Shown here piece by piece: positions 24,113 to 35,295 of a DNA stretch of 64,000 nucleotides. The notes under the pieces are model-generated. The model worked only from the letters and a program-made list of their open reading frames with translations. It searched no databases and was not told where the DNA came from. Every line of letters starts with the position of its first letter. Within the stretch, counting starts at the first letter, position 1. The stretch comes from Spirometra erinaceieuropaei. Lineage: Eukaryota > Platyhelminthes > Cestoda > Diphyllobothriidea > Diphyllobothriidae. The stretch covers positions 465,824-529,823 of the forward strand of contig CACRXP010000433.1 of the NCBI GenBank assembly GCA_902702965.1. The letters are read 5' to 3'. The position numbers and the translations under genes were made by a program.

Positions 24113-25080
24113 TACAATAGGTGGCCTAACTCGTGAAATGCCAACCTAAATTCCGAAATGCATTTTCATTTTGAAATGATTAATTAAGTATGGTTTTAAA
24201 ACAAATCATCCTGCAGCATAATTCTATAATAATTCAGTTACCTCAGGATGCCGGCTTTCGAACGAACTTCTTTCCGGCCGACTGCGACAACTATACTCTG
24301 TAAAAATGACTACTTAATTAGCATGCATTTTCTCATTGATTTTCGATGCCCTTAAAAATTCAGTTAATATTTCGTAAAAAAACATGCCCAGTCGTTAAAA
24401 CTTTTAAGTCTTCTTCTAATTTTATACTCGAAGGAAGGGTATAAATGGGTTTTTTAAAAAAAAGGTACTAATTGTGAGATGCTTTAATACCGTGAAATGA
24501 CCGTTCATAAAACGTCATGTCTCTGCATTTACCGATGTGGCTTGTAAGGTTAACAATATGGATCAAATCCACTACTAAATTTTATGAACCCTATATGATC
24601 CCCCTTTATTACCGTAGAGACATTTATGGTTTTCCGTACGCGGAAAATACACGGCTTGTAGTTGGGAGACTCTGAATGCAAATGTAACGGCAGGTCGGTT
24701 TCAAAATTATTCGGGAATTGGAAAGGTTTTTGAAAACCGAATTATACCCTTTCTTCGAGTATAAAATTGGAAGCAGACGAATTTTTCTGCCGAATCAGTA
24801 GAAGAGTGAATAGTTTTCACGCATGCTTTCTATGAAATTTATTTGAATTTATATGGGCGTCGAACACCAATGAGAAAAATGTATGCTACTTAAGTAGTTA
24901 TTTTTACAGAGTATTCGTTTTTGCATGCAGCTAAAAAGGAGTTCCTTAGAAAGCCGGCATCCTGAGGTAACTGAGTTATTTTAGAATAATGCTGCAGGAT
25001 GTTTTTGTTTTGCAATCCTACTTAATTAATCCTTTCAAAACGAAAGCACACTTCGGAATTCCGATTGGCATTGTATCAGT
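24113..25080. mobile_element. Family C palindromic fold-back element
   Basis: Left arm starts TACAATAGGTGGCCTAACTC and contains ACCTCAGGATGCCGGCTTTC and CATTGATTTTCGATG. The right arm has the reverse complements (CATCGAAAATCAATG-type, GAAAGCCGGCATCCTGAGGT). Arms are about 350 bp with a loop of about 250 bp that is not palindromic. No open frame of note. Full-length match to 32849-33823. Confidence 0.8.
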
Positions 25081-26554
25081 ACGCGTAAGACAGACTATTA
25101 CTCTAAATTGAGCTGCGCTGTTCGTCGACTGAGCCAAGACGGGGGACCCATTGGCTCACGCAGTGTCTCTGGCAGGCATCGTCGAGTGTGTGTGTGTGTC
25201 CGTCATCGTTGCCGAACATGCATATTGCGTGCGTTCGTTGAATGCCGGTGCCACGTCAGCGACTGCTCCTAGTCTCGCTGTCAGTCGGCTGGTGTAAGGG
25301 AGAGGGAGGGAGCGAGTCAAACAAATCCTGAGAAATCCTACCGCATGGAGAATCAGCACAGTCAGTGCTGCCGCGACAAATACAGTAGCGATCCTCTTCC
25401 AGAAAAAAAGATAAGCCTTCAATGAAATCCCCCCCCCCTTAACGTGATCCTTCAGTCTCAATTCAGATCACACCAGCCATTGCACCCAATCCCAGTACCA
25501 AGTCGATCCATTTAGGATCCAGAGCTCGCTTCTAAACCAGCAATTCGCGTCAGCTAGAAGCATGCCAACCTACCAGATAACTCCGAACTGCTGGGGACTG
25601 TGGGTCCGACCGCAATGGTTCCTTCATACTGCGGCCTTTATGACGTCCCCGCCGATGTGAGACCCAAGATCCCTCCTGAACGAAGGATGGCACACGTGAC
25701 AAGAAGCAGGCCATGTTTGACCCTCGTAGGCGGGCCGTTTGACTCTGTCAGCTACTGCACCCATACCAATCACCTGTTGTCCTAGCATCGTCTCGTCACA
25801 GGAAAGCAGTGAGGACATACAAGGAGAGCCAGTTTCATTAAAAACGCGTTCTCGCGCAAGGCGCCAACGCGTCCGCTACGTTCGTCAATTTCAGCTGTCG
25901 ATCTTTTGTTAAAATATTGGTAAACCGCTCGTAAAGTTTCGAGCCTCTTAAGGTTAGCCATGCTAACGCGTCGGTGTAACTTCGTTCGTACTGAACTGGC
26001 AAAACTACGTGCTCCACGGAGTGCACACAAAACCGGTTGATTTACGCGCGACTTAGTTTATAGTGAGGCGGGCTTTTGAAGCATCTACTTCACTCAATCC
26101 CTTTGCCTTCCCCATAAGAAACCAAGGTAGGCGCGGTAGCGGCTGCCAAAATCTGTCGGCCGTGATACGTCAGGGTGGATTTCTGAGGCATAGGGCTCAC
26201 GATAGATTCCGTAATCTCACTTTCATTAATCGAAAACGTACTTCAAGGTTATGCTTCTGAACGCCTGCTAGCCCCGGTGAAGACCATTTGCTAGGGTTGT
26301 TTTATAATATATTTATGCGTACGTATGAACGTTGTCAAAATTTTATATGTGCATAAAATTTGCCATATGTTTATGGTTGAGGAGAGTTCTCCGAGCAATT
26401 TAATGACGCTCGCGCTCCTACCTGACTTGGGATTTAATGCGGGGCATTCTCAGGCATTTTTACGGTGCCTAGTAATGCATTTGGCTAAAGAAGACTGTGG
26501 TGGTCATTTCCCGCCTCTTAACTGTCGTCAGCCAGCCACTACGTTGGAAGCTCA
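25081..26554. other. No supported gene
   Basis: Short TG tract near 25186 and C run near 25428. An E-like fragment around 26010-26110 (GTGCTCCACGGAG, TTTATAGTGAGGC, AAGCATCTACTTCAC) is too diverged to delimit. Frames here show no domain. Confidence 0.35.
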
Positions 26555-26695
26555 AAGACCAGGGAACATTGGTTCGAACTCCAGGTTCTCCAACTCTGCT
26601 GTTGGATATGACTGGCTGCCGACTGCTTACGGGCCACAAATGACCGGACCGTTCTCCCTTATCCTTGTAGGCATTTCCCTTCTTCTTTGCATGTA
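26555..26695 (+). repeat. Family B SINE, plus, diverged
   Basis: ATTGGTTCGAACTCCAGG (B-box-like), then GGATATGACTGGCTGCCGAC and TTATCCTTGTAGGC correspond to the SINE body in sense orientation. The A-box part is decayed. Confidence 0.5.
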
Positions 26696-26730
26696 TAAAC
26701 ATATATATTTGGCGAAGATACTGCACCTTA

Positions 26731-27018
26731 CTGCCGACATAGATACTAGCTAAAAGCCCAGACACGTGTTTCGCCAATATTCTGCTCCTGCGTGACACAG
26801 CTGCGAGGGGTTTGGATCTTCAGTCGGACCCCCAGCGTTCTCTATGGGGTTTTTGGTAATAAGAACTCCAGAGAATAATAAAGTGAATAATTTCAGAAAT
26901 TATTCAGTACAAGAAATGAAGTTAAGTCTTTGGGAATGATTTTTTAGGGTCAGACCCGAAATTTCAGTGAACACTTGAGTCGGAGACAATCGCCTACTAT
27001 GTAATAACCTATATATAT
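26731..27018 (-). mobile_element. Family F hammerhead-bearing repeat, minus
   Basis: In minus-strand sense the order is: R block (complement of about 26880-27010, with TCTGACCCTAAAAAATCATT and TTTCTGAAATTATTCA), a linker, GAACGCTGGGGGTCC, the hammerhead (complement of 26757-26827), and the tail GGGCTTTTAGC. The plus copy at 53630-54065 has the same blocks in a permuted order. No protein frame. Confidence 0.65.
26757..26827 (-). ncRNA. Hammerhead ribozyme motif, type I-like (family F)
   Basis: On the minus strand, 71 nt: CCGA (stem I), CTGAAGA core, TCCAA ... TTGGC (stem II), GAAA, C-ACGT-G closing a two-pair stem III, cleavage triplet GTC, then TGGG (stem I). Compared with the plus copy at 53701, the fourth pair of stem II has changed from G-C to A-T with pairing kept. 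The first pair of stem II and one stem I pair are lost, so activity of this copy is uncertain. Confidence 0.65.
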
Positions 27019-27154
27019 TTATATAAAACGGAATACCGGCAAAGACAAATGGGGCTTGCTGTTGTCGGTACTCGTTCCTGTATCATTACTGCTCACTTTT
27101 CGACGGCCGACGAGGGCTCTAGATTGAGTCCCAGGCCGCAGCTGGATGTGAATG

Positions 27155-27330
27155 TCTCGTAACCTGATCGGTGGGCGCCCATTCTACGCTTCATGTATGG
27201 TAGGAAGGCGTTCACCGACCGCGTTATGGGACATACACCTCAGTTGTGCCTTGGGGCTCAGTGTATAAGCCACGCAGAGGTTAGTAATACTGGCAGAATA
27301 ACGCTGCCGACAATGACAAAGCAGACTAGT
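27155..27330. repeat. Family B tails, inverted (tail to tail)
   Basis: A sense tail GTAACCTGATCGGTGGGCGC (from about 27158) is followed within about 20 bp by an antisense tail GGCGTTCACCGACCGCGTTA. The antisense body with AGTTGTGCCTTGGGGCTC and GACAATGACAAAG follows. Arms are short and diverged. Confidence 0.5.
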
Positions 27331-27429
27331 TGTAAGGCGATCGGTGGACGCCGCTCTACCACCATTAAAGCACCCAATCCCAGCCTAGAGGAGAGCGAAC
27401 CCATGGCGCAATCGTTAGGGTGTTAAATG

Positions 27430-27545
27430 TCTAACCAACAAAATGCGGGTCTGAGCCCTAGGGGCTATAAAGCCTGGATGATGAAGGCTAATAGGCCAGA
27501 AATGGCTATTCCAATTTCCCTTGTCTTTGTCAGCAATGTTATTCT
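27430..27545 (+). repeat. Family B SINE, plus arm of an inverted pair
   Basis: GGCCAGAAATGGCTATTCC and CCCTTGTCTTTGTCAGCAAT in sense order. The minus copy at 27580-27790 is its inverted partner; only about 35 bp separate them. Confidence 0.6.
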
Positions 27546-27579
27546 GTCCATACTTATACATACATATATGCAGGAGGGG

Positions 27580-27790
27580 TATTACCAACAAAGACAAGGG
27601 AGACTGGAATTGCCATTTCTGGCTTATTAGCCGTCGTCGGCCAGTCATACCCAACCACGAAGTGTGGAACACCCGGGGCTCGAACTCGTGACCTGTTAGT
27701 TAGTAGTCAACGCCTCTAACCACTAGGCCACAAGCTCGTTGCCCTGTCGGGTTCGATCGGGAATATACAATGATAGGAGCGCCCCCTACC
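27580..27790 (-). repeat. Family B SINE, minus arm of an inverted pair
   Basis: ACAAAGACAAGGGAGACTGG, CATTTCTGGCTTATTAGCCG, reversed tRNA-like head (GGCTCGAACTCGTGACC, TAACCACTAGGCCACAAGC) and GTTCGATCGGGAATATACAA. It ends about 90 bp before the coding exon at 27878, with a short TA run between. Confidence 0.7.
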
Positions 27791-27877
27791 ATTATATATA
27801 TATATATGCTGGAAATGTGCCTGCTTCATGCCCTATTGCCCTCTTCCTTCACAAGGGAATTCTTTGTTGTCTTTCAG

Positions 27878-28213
27878 GATACAGGTACTACGTACCGCCA
27901 GCCCTACACCACAACTTATACTCCACCCCCTTCCTCTGCAACCCCAAACCAGGCGACCGCTCAACAGCGTCCGCAGCAGCAACAGCTGCAGCAGCGACAG
28001 CAGTCTTGTAGTAAGCAAAAAGACCAGGAATTAACCGTAGAGGATTTGCGCTCAATCGTCAATCGTCAACTGGCGAACATAGACACCCAAAAGAAGGACA
28101 TTATCAAAAAGACCCAGCGAATCAACGAGCTCCGCTCCCAACTGAAGCCCTTTCTCGCCTCGCCGCCTGGCCGTCCCCAACCTGTGGTGGACACGCTTCC
28201 ACCCATGTATCAG
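27878..28213 (+). CDS. ASPP: ASPP-like protein, internal exon ii (first coiled-coil block)
   Basis: Acceptor CTTTGTTGTCTTTCAG ends at 27877; donor CAG|GTACTT at 28214; 112 codons, phase 0 at both ends. The first half is Thr/Pro/Gln-rich with a QQQQLQQRQQ tract. Then comes a charged helix starting ELTVEDLRSIVNRQLANID and continuing through KKTQRINELRSQL. In ASPP1/2 the helical region opens with a similar block (LTLAELQEMASRQ... by memory of the human protein), so this is the strongest single link to the family together with the next exon. The exon ends in a Pro-rich piece. Adaptor role in PP1/p53/Hippo signalling is known for the family, not shown here. Confidence 0.85.
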
Positions 28214-29458
28214 GTACTTTTGTTTTTTTGCCACGCACTCAGCACCTAACCAAACTGTTTGTCAGCGAAGTTTTAATGTTTTTTGAACCTGGAATACTTC
28301 ACGAGAAGTGCAGAACGCATCGGAGTAATTTCGGGGAAACTCCTTGTTAGCCTGTAAGAAATTTCGCAAGCAAGCTAGTACGTCTGACAGCCAGAGCAAA
28401 TTTGAAAACACAGGATCTAACAAGTACTCGATACATCCTTTGTCCTGGCCACCGCTACTACGTTTTCAGCAATGCTGCAGTGCTAGGCTGGGCAGTTGTG
28501 GCGGTGTGTCCGAGCTGTGTCAGTCCTGTGGTTGCACGAACTGGCAGCCGATCATTGAGCACCCATGGGGGATGAAAGCCTAATGTAATTGCTAGTCAGC
28601 ATGTGATTTGAGGCCCATGACACGTCCGTATTGTAGAATAAGGCACCAACTACTTTGGGCCTCCTTCCCACACCTTATTCTACGGTCTCTATCCCTGACG
28701 CTGATGTACTTAACTGCCGACGAAACTCAGAAACTTCGGAAGCATCTTTGTGTCTGATACCTGTCTCGTTTATTTTTGATATCTCATAGCATAGCTGATC
28801 TTACTTTAGTCGGAAAGTGGCGCGTTACACCTGTATTTCTGCGCAAAGAGATTGTCATCGAAGGTCACAGGGCGTCTTGATTAGTAACTTGGATCTGCCG
28901 ATATGGTGCCAGTTTAGTTGACTGGCAAGTTCCTCCTTCCCCACCCTAAGCAGTCATTTGGCGGCTCCGAAACAACGAACAGCACGATAATGCCGATGAT
29001 AAGGGGCAAGCGTAGGAGCGAAACGTCAGCAGAAGAGATTTTCCTACAAGAGCTCGACTCCCCTTCATCAATCTACAGTAGGCACCCAAATTACTGAAAG
29101 TGTACTCGAAGCTTTCTTGCTGGAAAGGACTACCTGGATGGGGTTACACTAGGGAATGTTACGTGAAACATGCCCCCCCCCCGTAACGGCCTGCGTGCAG
29201 GCCGACTCACGAAGCGCGTTTATCGGGCTGTGCAGAGTACATTCGCGTGTGCCACTCCTCAAACGTCGGTCTTCACGTTTAGTCTGCCACTGTGCCTAAT
29301 CCCACAGCCAGCTAGTTTGGCCTCTCTGACAGCCCGCTGGTTCATGGCCAAGGTAAGCGATGGCGAGGTGAACACTGGTGAATCCATTCTCATTCCTCAC
29401 TGCGATAAAACCGACGAGCTTGTATCAGGACGCGCTAAGAGTCATGGCCTAGTAGGAT
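28214..29458. other. Intron start without recognised repeat; weak ribozyme-like word
   Basis: Near 28993-29030 the words CCGATGA and GAAACGTCAGC, about 20 bases apart, echo the hammerhead-like core at 12157-12199. Stems I and II do not form, so I list no ribozyme. No gene seen. Confidence 0.3.
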
Positions 29459-30130
29459 GACGGCTGACAGGATAAGTTGGTCTCTGTCATTTCTTACTAC
29501 GGGCTATCGGTCACAGCTTAGAGGGTTGCCATTCGCAGCGCTGAGAGTCAGACTGCTGATTTCCCCCTCATGGCGTGACCTCTATATGGGCTCCTAATCG
29601 TCCGCATAAAAGTTCAGTCCATTGTGCACGGACCAGGCCGTGTGTGGCACGCGTAGAGGGGCTTTGTTGGCCGCCAATTCTGTGCTCACCTCTGACCATC
29701 TTGACTCTATCTTGCTATCGGGGCCAGATGGGTGGAGGAGACGGCTGACAGGATAAATTGGTCTCTGTCATTTCTTACCACGGGCTATCAATCCCAGCTT
29801 GGACGGTTGCCAACTGATGGGATAAATCTGTCATTCGCAGCGCTGAGAGTCAGGCTGCCGATTTTCCCCTCATGGGCTGGCCTCTACATAGGCCCCTAAT
29901 CGCCCGCATAGAAACTCAGTTCATTGTGCGCGGACCAGGCCGCGTGTGGCCCGCGTAGAGGGACTGTGAGGCTTTGACGTCCGCCACTTCTGGGTCCACC
30001 GCCGACCATATTGTCATTGTCTTACTATCGGAGCCAGATGGGTGAGGGAGGAGGGGGTGAGGCAGATGCAGCGCAAGTCTTTCTCATTATAACCGAATAA
30101 ATGCGCAAGTTACCGATGCTGGGCCAATGC
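29459..30130 (-). repeat. Tandem duplication of an E-related unit
   Basis: Unit 1 (29459-29739) and unit 2 (29740-30050) both start GACGGCTGACAGGATAA and run in parallel through CATTCGCAGCGCTGAGAGTC and GGACCAGGCCG to GCCAGATGGGTG. Unit 2 has a short extra stretch after GGTTGCC and additional bases before CGTCCGCC. The remainder to 30130 is an E-type end (GAGGCAGATGCAGCGCAAG). No coding. Confidence 0.75.
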
Positions 30131-31526
30131 TGTGGGGCGGCAGATGTCTTCTTGAGCTTGAATCAATAGCAGATAGAATTATCTGTGTTATCAGACAAAA
30201 CGCACGCTGGATACAGATGACTTCACTTCCTCACGCCGGTGGACGGAGTTCGCAAATATGCATATCTTTGATTGCTCCACGAGCAGCATAAATAAACCCG
30301 AGCAGAAGAGGCTAAGTGAATAGTTGGGCTGACATTTCAAAAAATTTATCATAATTTCGGCTGTCTAGCACGGCGACACTCCCCACCTTAAATGACATAT
30401 CTGACGACCTATGAAATCCCCTCTGTAAGAAAATGAACTGCACTTCCAGACGAATCGAAAAATAAATCAATAAATTGGCGTGATTTCGGATGGAACTCTG
30501 CTCAGCAAAATCCGCCCTGCTTCTCTAAGCAGATAAGTGTTGTTTAGGAGGGAGAGTAACCTTCAAGATAGCACCTACTACAGCATCTCGTGAAGTATTC
30601 TAGGTTCAAAAAATATTGCAACTTCGCTAAGTAATCTTTCCTTACTTTTCCTACAGGATTTCTACACTGTTGCAGTTAACTGCTCTCACACTCTCGACCA
30701 GCTGCTGTATATCTGTCCAAATATTTGCTTTTGTCGATCAGCTACCGCGTGATATCAGCCAACTGCCAATTATCCTAGAGGGTTTTACACCCACCCAAGC
30801 CGGTGCGGGCAGATAAAAGCATTTCAAAGGATTCGACTAGAGTGCTGGTTTGCCCGGCTAATTACTTCATTAGCACGGGCTGTCGACTGTGGGTCGCATA
30901 TCGAATTTCCAAAGTGGTGTTTTGCAAATGAACAGCAGGGGAGGGGAGGGTGTTTTTTCCTCGGGACATATTTCAACTTATCAGGGGAAAATGTAGGCTA
31001 TTCCAGCTAAACGTGTTTTTAGACCGGTTGGGCGAAAGCTTGACCATTTACTCGGAAGGGAATTCTGGGTTCTCTCCCACGAAGAGTCGGATATCATAAG
31101 CAATTGCAGAGGGGCATAGAAAAAGGAAAATGTTAACAAACAAAGGCAGATACGTAAGAAGGGATCCCTATACAATAAATATCCACTAACAACATTTTCC
31201 AGACTTGTAAACTTACTCGGAACACTCGTTTTCTAGGAATGCCTGAGCTAAAATACTTCTTAGGCAACAATTGTGCCTGATGTAATGAACGCCGGCTTTT
31301 AAGGGTAGAACTATAATTTTTATGTCAAATTTGCAATTAAGACTGAAATATGGCCACCCCGTACCGAAATTCGTGCTTGCACTGTTGCTACATTCGTTGG
31401 TTAGACGTCTGCATTTGGCTCTCGATCTCGAAGGTGGTTCTTTCACCAGTATCTTCCAGATATCCATTTCCTTGGCTCAGCTAACGATGTTTAGGGCACG
31501 ATCCTATTTCGTGGAAGTACCTGTTA
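30131..31526. other. No recognisable gene or repeat
   Basis: AT-rich intron. Only short frames. Confidence 0.35.
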
Positions 31527-31585
31527 GGGGTTAGGTGTTGGGGTTAAGGCTAGGAGTTTGGGGTTAGGGTTTGAGTTTAAGCTGG
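31527..31585 (+). repeat. Degenerate TTAGGG-like array
   Basis: Units such as GGGGTTAGG, GGGGTTAAGG and GGGGTTAGGG in about 60 bp, like the arrays inside family D but without the D unit next to it. Confidence 0.6.
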
Positions 31586-31651
31586 GCCTTGTCTACTGCA
31601 GGTACGGCCACAAAAAAAGATCCGACCACAATTAGCTATCTTCCCCGTAAA

Positions 31652-32285
31652 AGATACACTTGAAAGCTTTCTTAGCTTGCTTATTTGGTTGAAGGCGGCG
31701 TACGCCATAAAGCCGCATAAAATGAAAACGTACTACTGTGGCGTGTTCTGGGAATGACCGCTTTATTCGCAGACTGCGAACACGCGGTTTTTGACTCATC
31801 AAAAGACGTCTTATTTACTTGGGGTCCTGAGCGTTCTGGAACATTCCGGCCCATGCGATGTCGGTCGTGGATTGGCTGTTTCGTGCGCGAGAATCTCCTC
31901 GGGGAAAAACCTCGAATGTTCGACCGGCCATTGGTTGGGCCGCAGGCGTGAGCAACGGCATCACATAAGCTTGACGCCTCACTGCACGCTGATTGGCTGC
32001 CTTATTTCACGCGTGTATCTCGCTGCCGACGTGGCCTGCCGTCCCGTGCGTATTCATGTCTCCCCCTCGCCCTATGCCGTGACCCGCATCTCTTCACTCT
32101 CCATAACAGAAACTATGAGGCAACACTACGGGGATCCACATCTGTTGATATGGCTCAGTATTTAATCGCGGTAATGTATGGTTATAGGGTAAAGTTTAAT
32201 AATTATCTGGATACAGTTGAAAGCACTGCTTAGCTTGCTTATTTGCTTGGTGGCAGCGTATGCCACAAGCCGTAGAAGAAGGAAT
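31652..32285 (+). repeat. Direct repeats flanking a GC-rich block
   Basis: The segments at 31652-31727 and 32209-32285 are similar: both have GATACA-TTGAAAGC, TTAGCTTGCTTATTTG and GGCAGCGTA/GGCGGCGTA. They enclose about 480 bp that includes the CCAAT-type cluster at 31871-31999. They may be the ends of a mobile element. Confidence 0.4.
31871..31999 (-). promoter_or_regulatory. Three reverse CCAAT-type boxes at about 60-bp spacing
   Basis: ATTGGCTG at 31871-31878, ATTGGTTG at 31930-31937 and ATTGGCTG at 31992-31999, in CpG-rich sequence. Clustered CCAAT boxes occur in promoters and retroelement terminal repeats. No transcription start or gene next to it can be shown. Confidence 0.2.
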
Positions 32286-32848
32286 ACATGGTAGCCTTAT
32301 GCGGCAGCATAATGGAGATATCCTTTTATTAGTACGGTCAATAATGAACCACGATTACAGATAGTTCTATTGGTAAGGTTTGGTACTACAACGAGCCAAG
32401 GCCTAGTAGAACATACACAGTTGAGAGATGTGCGTGTTGATATGGCAGGACATTATGGGGGTTGGTTCTGCTGGCAACGCTATCGCAGCAACTAACGGTG
32501 ACGTTGGATTGGTGTTTGGGTTTGGCGCATTCAGAGGATACAGCGTGGTCTGGGAGTCGTTATATTTCAGTCTAAATAAATCAGCACTCGTCAGGTAGTA
32601 TTAAGTACCGAATTGTTGTAACTTTTCAGCGCTTTCGAACGGCCAATCTTTTCGCCTTGGTCTAGAGACATTAAAACAGGTCAGGAACAGAGGCAGAAAC
32701 CAAAATGGCAGTCGTGGTGGTTGCCCATGTGCTGGCAAACTGAGCGAAATTTCATAGGCACACCTATTTCCCTGTCCTAACCCTAGTGTTAACCCGCCTC
32801 CTGCCTTTATTTCCATACCGGACCGGCAGATGATACATGTTATGTAGC
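32286..32848. other. No recognisable gene
   Basis: Short frames only. Confidence 0.35.
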
Positions 32849-33823
32849 CCGCAGTAGGTGGGCTTACTCAGGAAATGTCAACCGAAATTGCGAAATACGT
32901 TTTCGTTTCAAAATTTTTAATTAAGTAGGGTTGTAAAACTAGTCATCATGCAGCATAACTCAAGAATAATTCAGTTACTTCAGGATGCCGGCTTTCGAGC
33001 GCACTTCTTTCCAGCTACATACAAACAGTATACCCCTTAAAAATGACTACTTAATTAGCATGCATATTTCTCATTGATTTTTGATGCCCTTACAAATGCG
33101 TCCATATTCAATGAAAACCATGATCATTCGGTAGAAAGTTACGTCTTCATTCAATTTTATACTCAAAATAAGGGTATAATTCGGTTTTAAAAAATTTTTT
33201 AATTGTAAGATATTCTAATACCGTGAAATGGCTGTTCATAAAACGTCATATCTCTGCATTTACCAAAGTGGCTTGTGAAGTTAACATTGTGACTCAAACC
33301 CACTGTCAAATTTCATGAACGCCATATAGTCTCATCTTAATCCCGTGGAGAAGTGTATGGCTTTATGTTCGCGGAAATGTACGGCTTGTAGTTTGAAAAT
33401 CCTGAATGCAAGTGTAATGGCAGGTCGGGTACAAAATTTTTCGGAAATTGGAAGAGATTTAAAATTCGAACATTACCCTTCTTTCGAGTACAAAATTGGA
33501 AGAAGACGTCAATCTCTACCAAATGAGCAAGTAAATGAATATTTGTTGCGTGTTTTCCATGAAATATAATTGAGTTTTTAAGGGCATCGAAAATCAACGA
33601 GGAAAAATGCATGCTACTTAAGTAGTCATTTTTCGCATAGTATAATTTTTAAACGCAGCTGGAAGGAGGTTCGTCCGAGGGCTGGCATCCTGAGGTAACT
33701 GAATTATTATAGAATTATGCTGCATGATCACTAGTTTTACAATCCTACTTAATTTATCTTTTCGAAACGAAAACGCGTTTCTGAATTTCGGTTGTCATTT
33801 CACGAGTTATCCCACCTACTGTA
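32849..33823. mobile_element. Family C palindromic fold-back element
   Basis: Left end GCAGTAGGTGGGCTTACTC; right end GAGTTATCCCACCTACTGTA. Arms of about 350 bp (to about 33205 and from about 33465) are inverted copies: CTTCAGGATGCCGGCTTTCG against GGCTGGCATCCTGAGG, and CATTGATTTTTGATG against CATCGAAAATCAACG. The central loop of about 250 bp matches the loop at 24113-25080 in direct order. Confidence 0.8.
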
Positions 33824-35295
33824 GGTCCCAATTTAGAGGGACTTTAGGAGTTACAAGTGAGTATCAGGACTGTGAGAACTATTGCCGAGTGAGAACATTC
33901 ACGCGATCTTCCCTCTCTCTCTCTCTGCCAAGGGAGCTAAATATTTTAAGCCACCGTCGCATTCATCGTGTCTAATGCAATGAAGGATGACTTTTGAAAG
34001 TCGGCCACGACTTTTTGTGCAAAAGTGTGAATTTAAAGCTCTGCCTTCAATAGAATAAGCTAATACTTTTCACACCAATAAAATATGACTGTCCGCCGCG
34101 AGAATTCTAGCGCGGCAGTTGACTCACCGAATTCCCAAAGTGAGTATGAGACTCGCATACTAGCTCCATTTGCTTTCATTACGTCTGTCCAACTATGTTG
34201 GGCGCATGTGTGAGATACTGACAGGAAGCTGATTGGGCACGTCAGAGAGAATTCACGACTGAGGCGTGCCTCTCGAAGCTGCAGACGGACTCACTAGATT
34301 CTCTGTTGATGTGACGGCTACGAAACTGTTAGGTCCTACCAATTGCCAGTATTGTCACCCCGCAAACATTCAGTATTTTAAAGTGACTATAAATATATCA
34401 CCTCTCCTCGGCCGGTGGCGCCTGATTCGGGGTTGTAATGAGGCACGTACCGTTCCGTGTTGATGCTGCCTTCATTCAGCCGACCATAATTCTGACCGAA
34501 TCTAGCGTCAGAAAAACAAACACAGGTTGACGCGATACAAACAGTGGGCCATAAGCGGATTAGCGAGAAAGTCACCCGGTGGTATTTGTTGCTGATTTTC
34601 AGGTATCTATTCAGACAAACTAGACTTACACCGTCTCGTGGACCTTCCAGATAAAAAAGCCTCGAGTATGATATCAGGAATCGTGAAATGACTGTCACCT
34701 ATCTGACTGAGTTCAATCGCGTGGAACTAATAACGCTCTACCTAAAGAGTTGTGGTTGTCTTGAAAGGTAGGCATAAACATAAATACGGACGAAAAGTGT
34801 AAATTAATTTAACGGAAGAAAAGTTCTCTCTATAAACACAAAATGATATGCTTACGATCACGCCTGTCAATTCTATTTAAATTTATTAGGCGTCGATCGG
34901 CCTGACAGCATGTTACCCTATGAAGTCTTTTGTTCCTACGATGTCCCCATCGGCGAAATGAGGAAAATTCCACCTTCTCTTGTTGAACCCCATCTCATTT
35001 AACTCAAAAGTTAAGAATATCACGAATCCCTGGAAAACTGTTTTGACATCTACACTCAGAATGTAGGCAGTAGATAAACCGTCAGATATGAAACCACACT
35101 AATTATTAAACGATATTTCGAGGTAAACTTCACTGATGCACTATTATTAGACGTTATTTTATTTCTACTTTCATTTGTACTACGTTTTTGGGATGAGAAT
35201 ACATTCCATACATCTAAAAACGAAGTTTAATATAGTAGATCCATTCTGGCGTTCTTGACATATTGCGCTTTTCAAAATAAATCGGCATTTCTAAA
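33824..35295. other. No recognisable gene
   Basis: A short CT run lies near 33910-33926. No domain in any frame. Confidence 0.35.

Larger units (their letters stand above)
6893..27877 (+). other. ASPP: Intron of about 21.0 kb, phase 0
   Basis: Donor CGT|GTAAGT and acceptor CTTTGTTGTCTTTCAG|GAT. Both sides are on codon borders, so joining keeps the frame. Filled with repeat families A, B, C, D and E and a Penelope-like terminal sequence (separate entries). A 43-base N gap lies inside, so the true length is uncertain. No nested gene could be supported on either strand. Confidence 0.7.

Noticed and set aside
28993..29030. Hammerhead ribozyme
   Set aside because: GAAACGTCAGC and CCGATGA are present, but stems I and II do not pair and the core has a base change.
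31527..31585. True telomere or subtelomere
   Set aside because: The TTAGGG-like units are degenerate, short and inside a gene intron; the same kind of array is part of a dispersed element.
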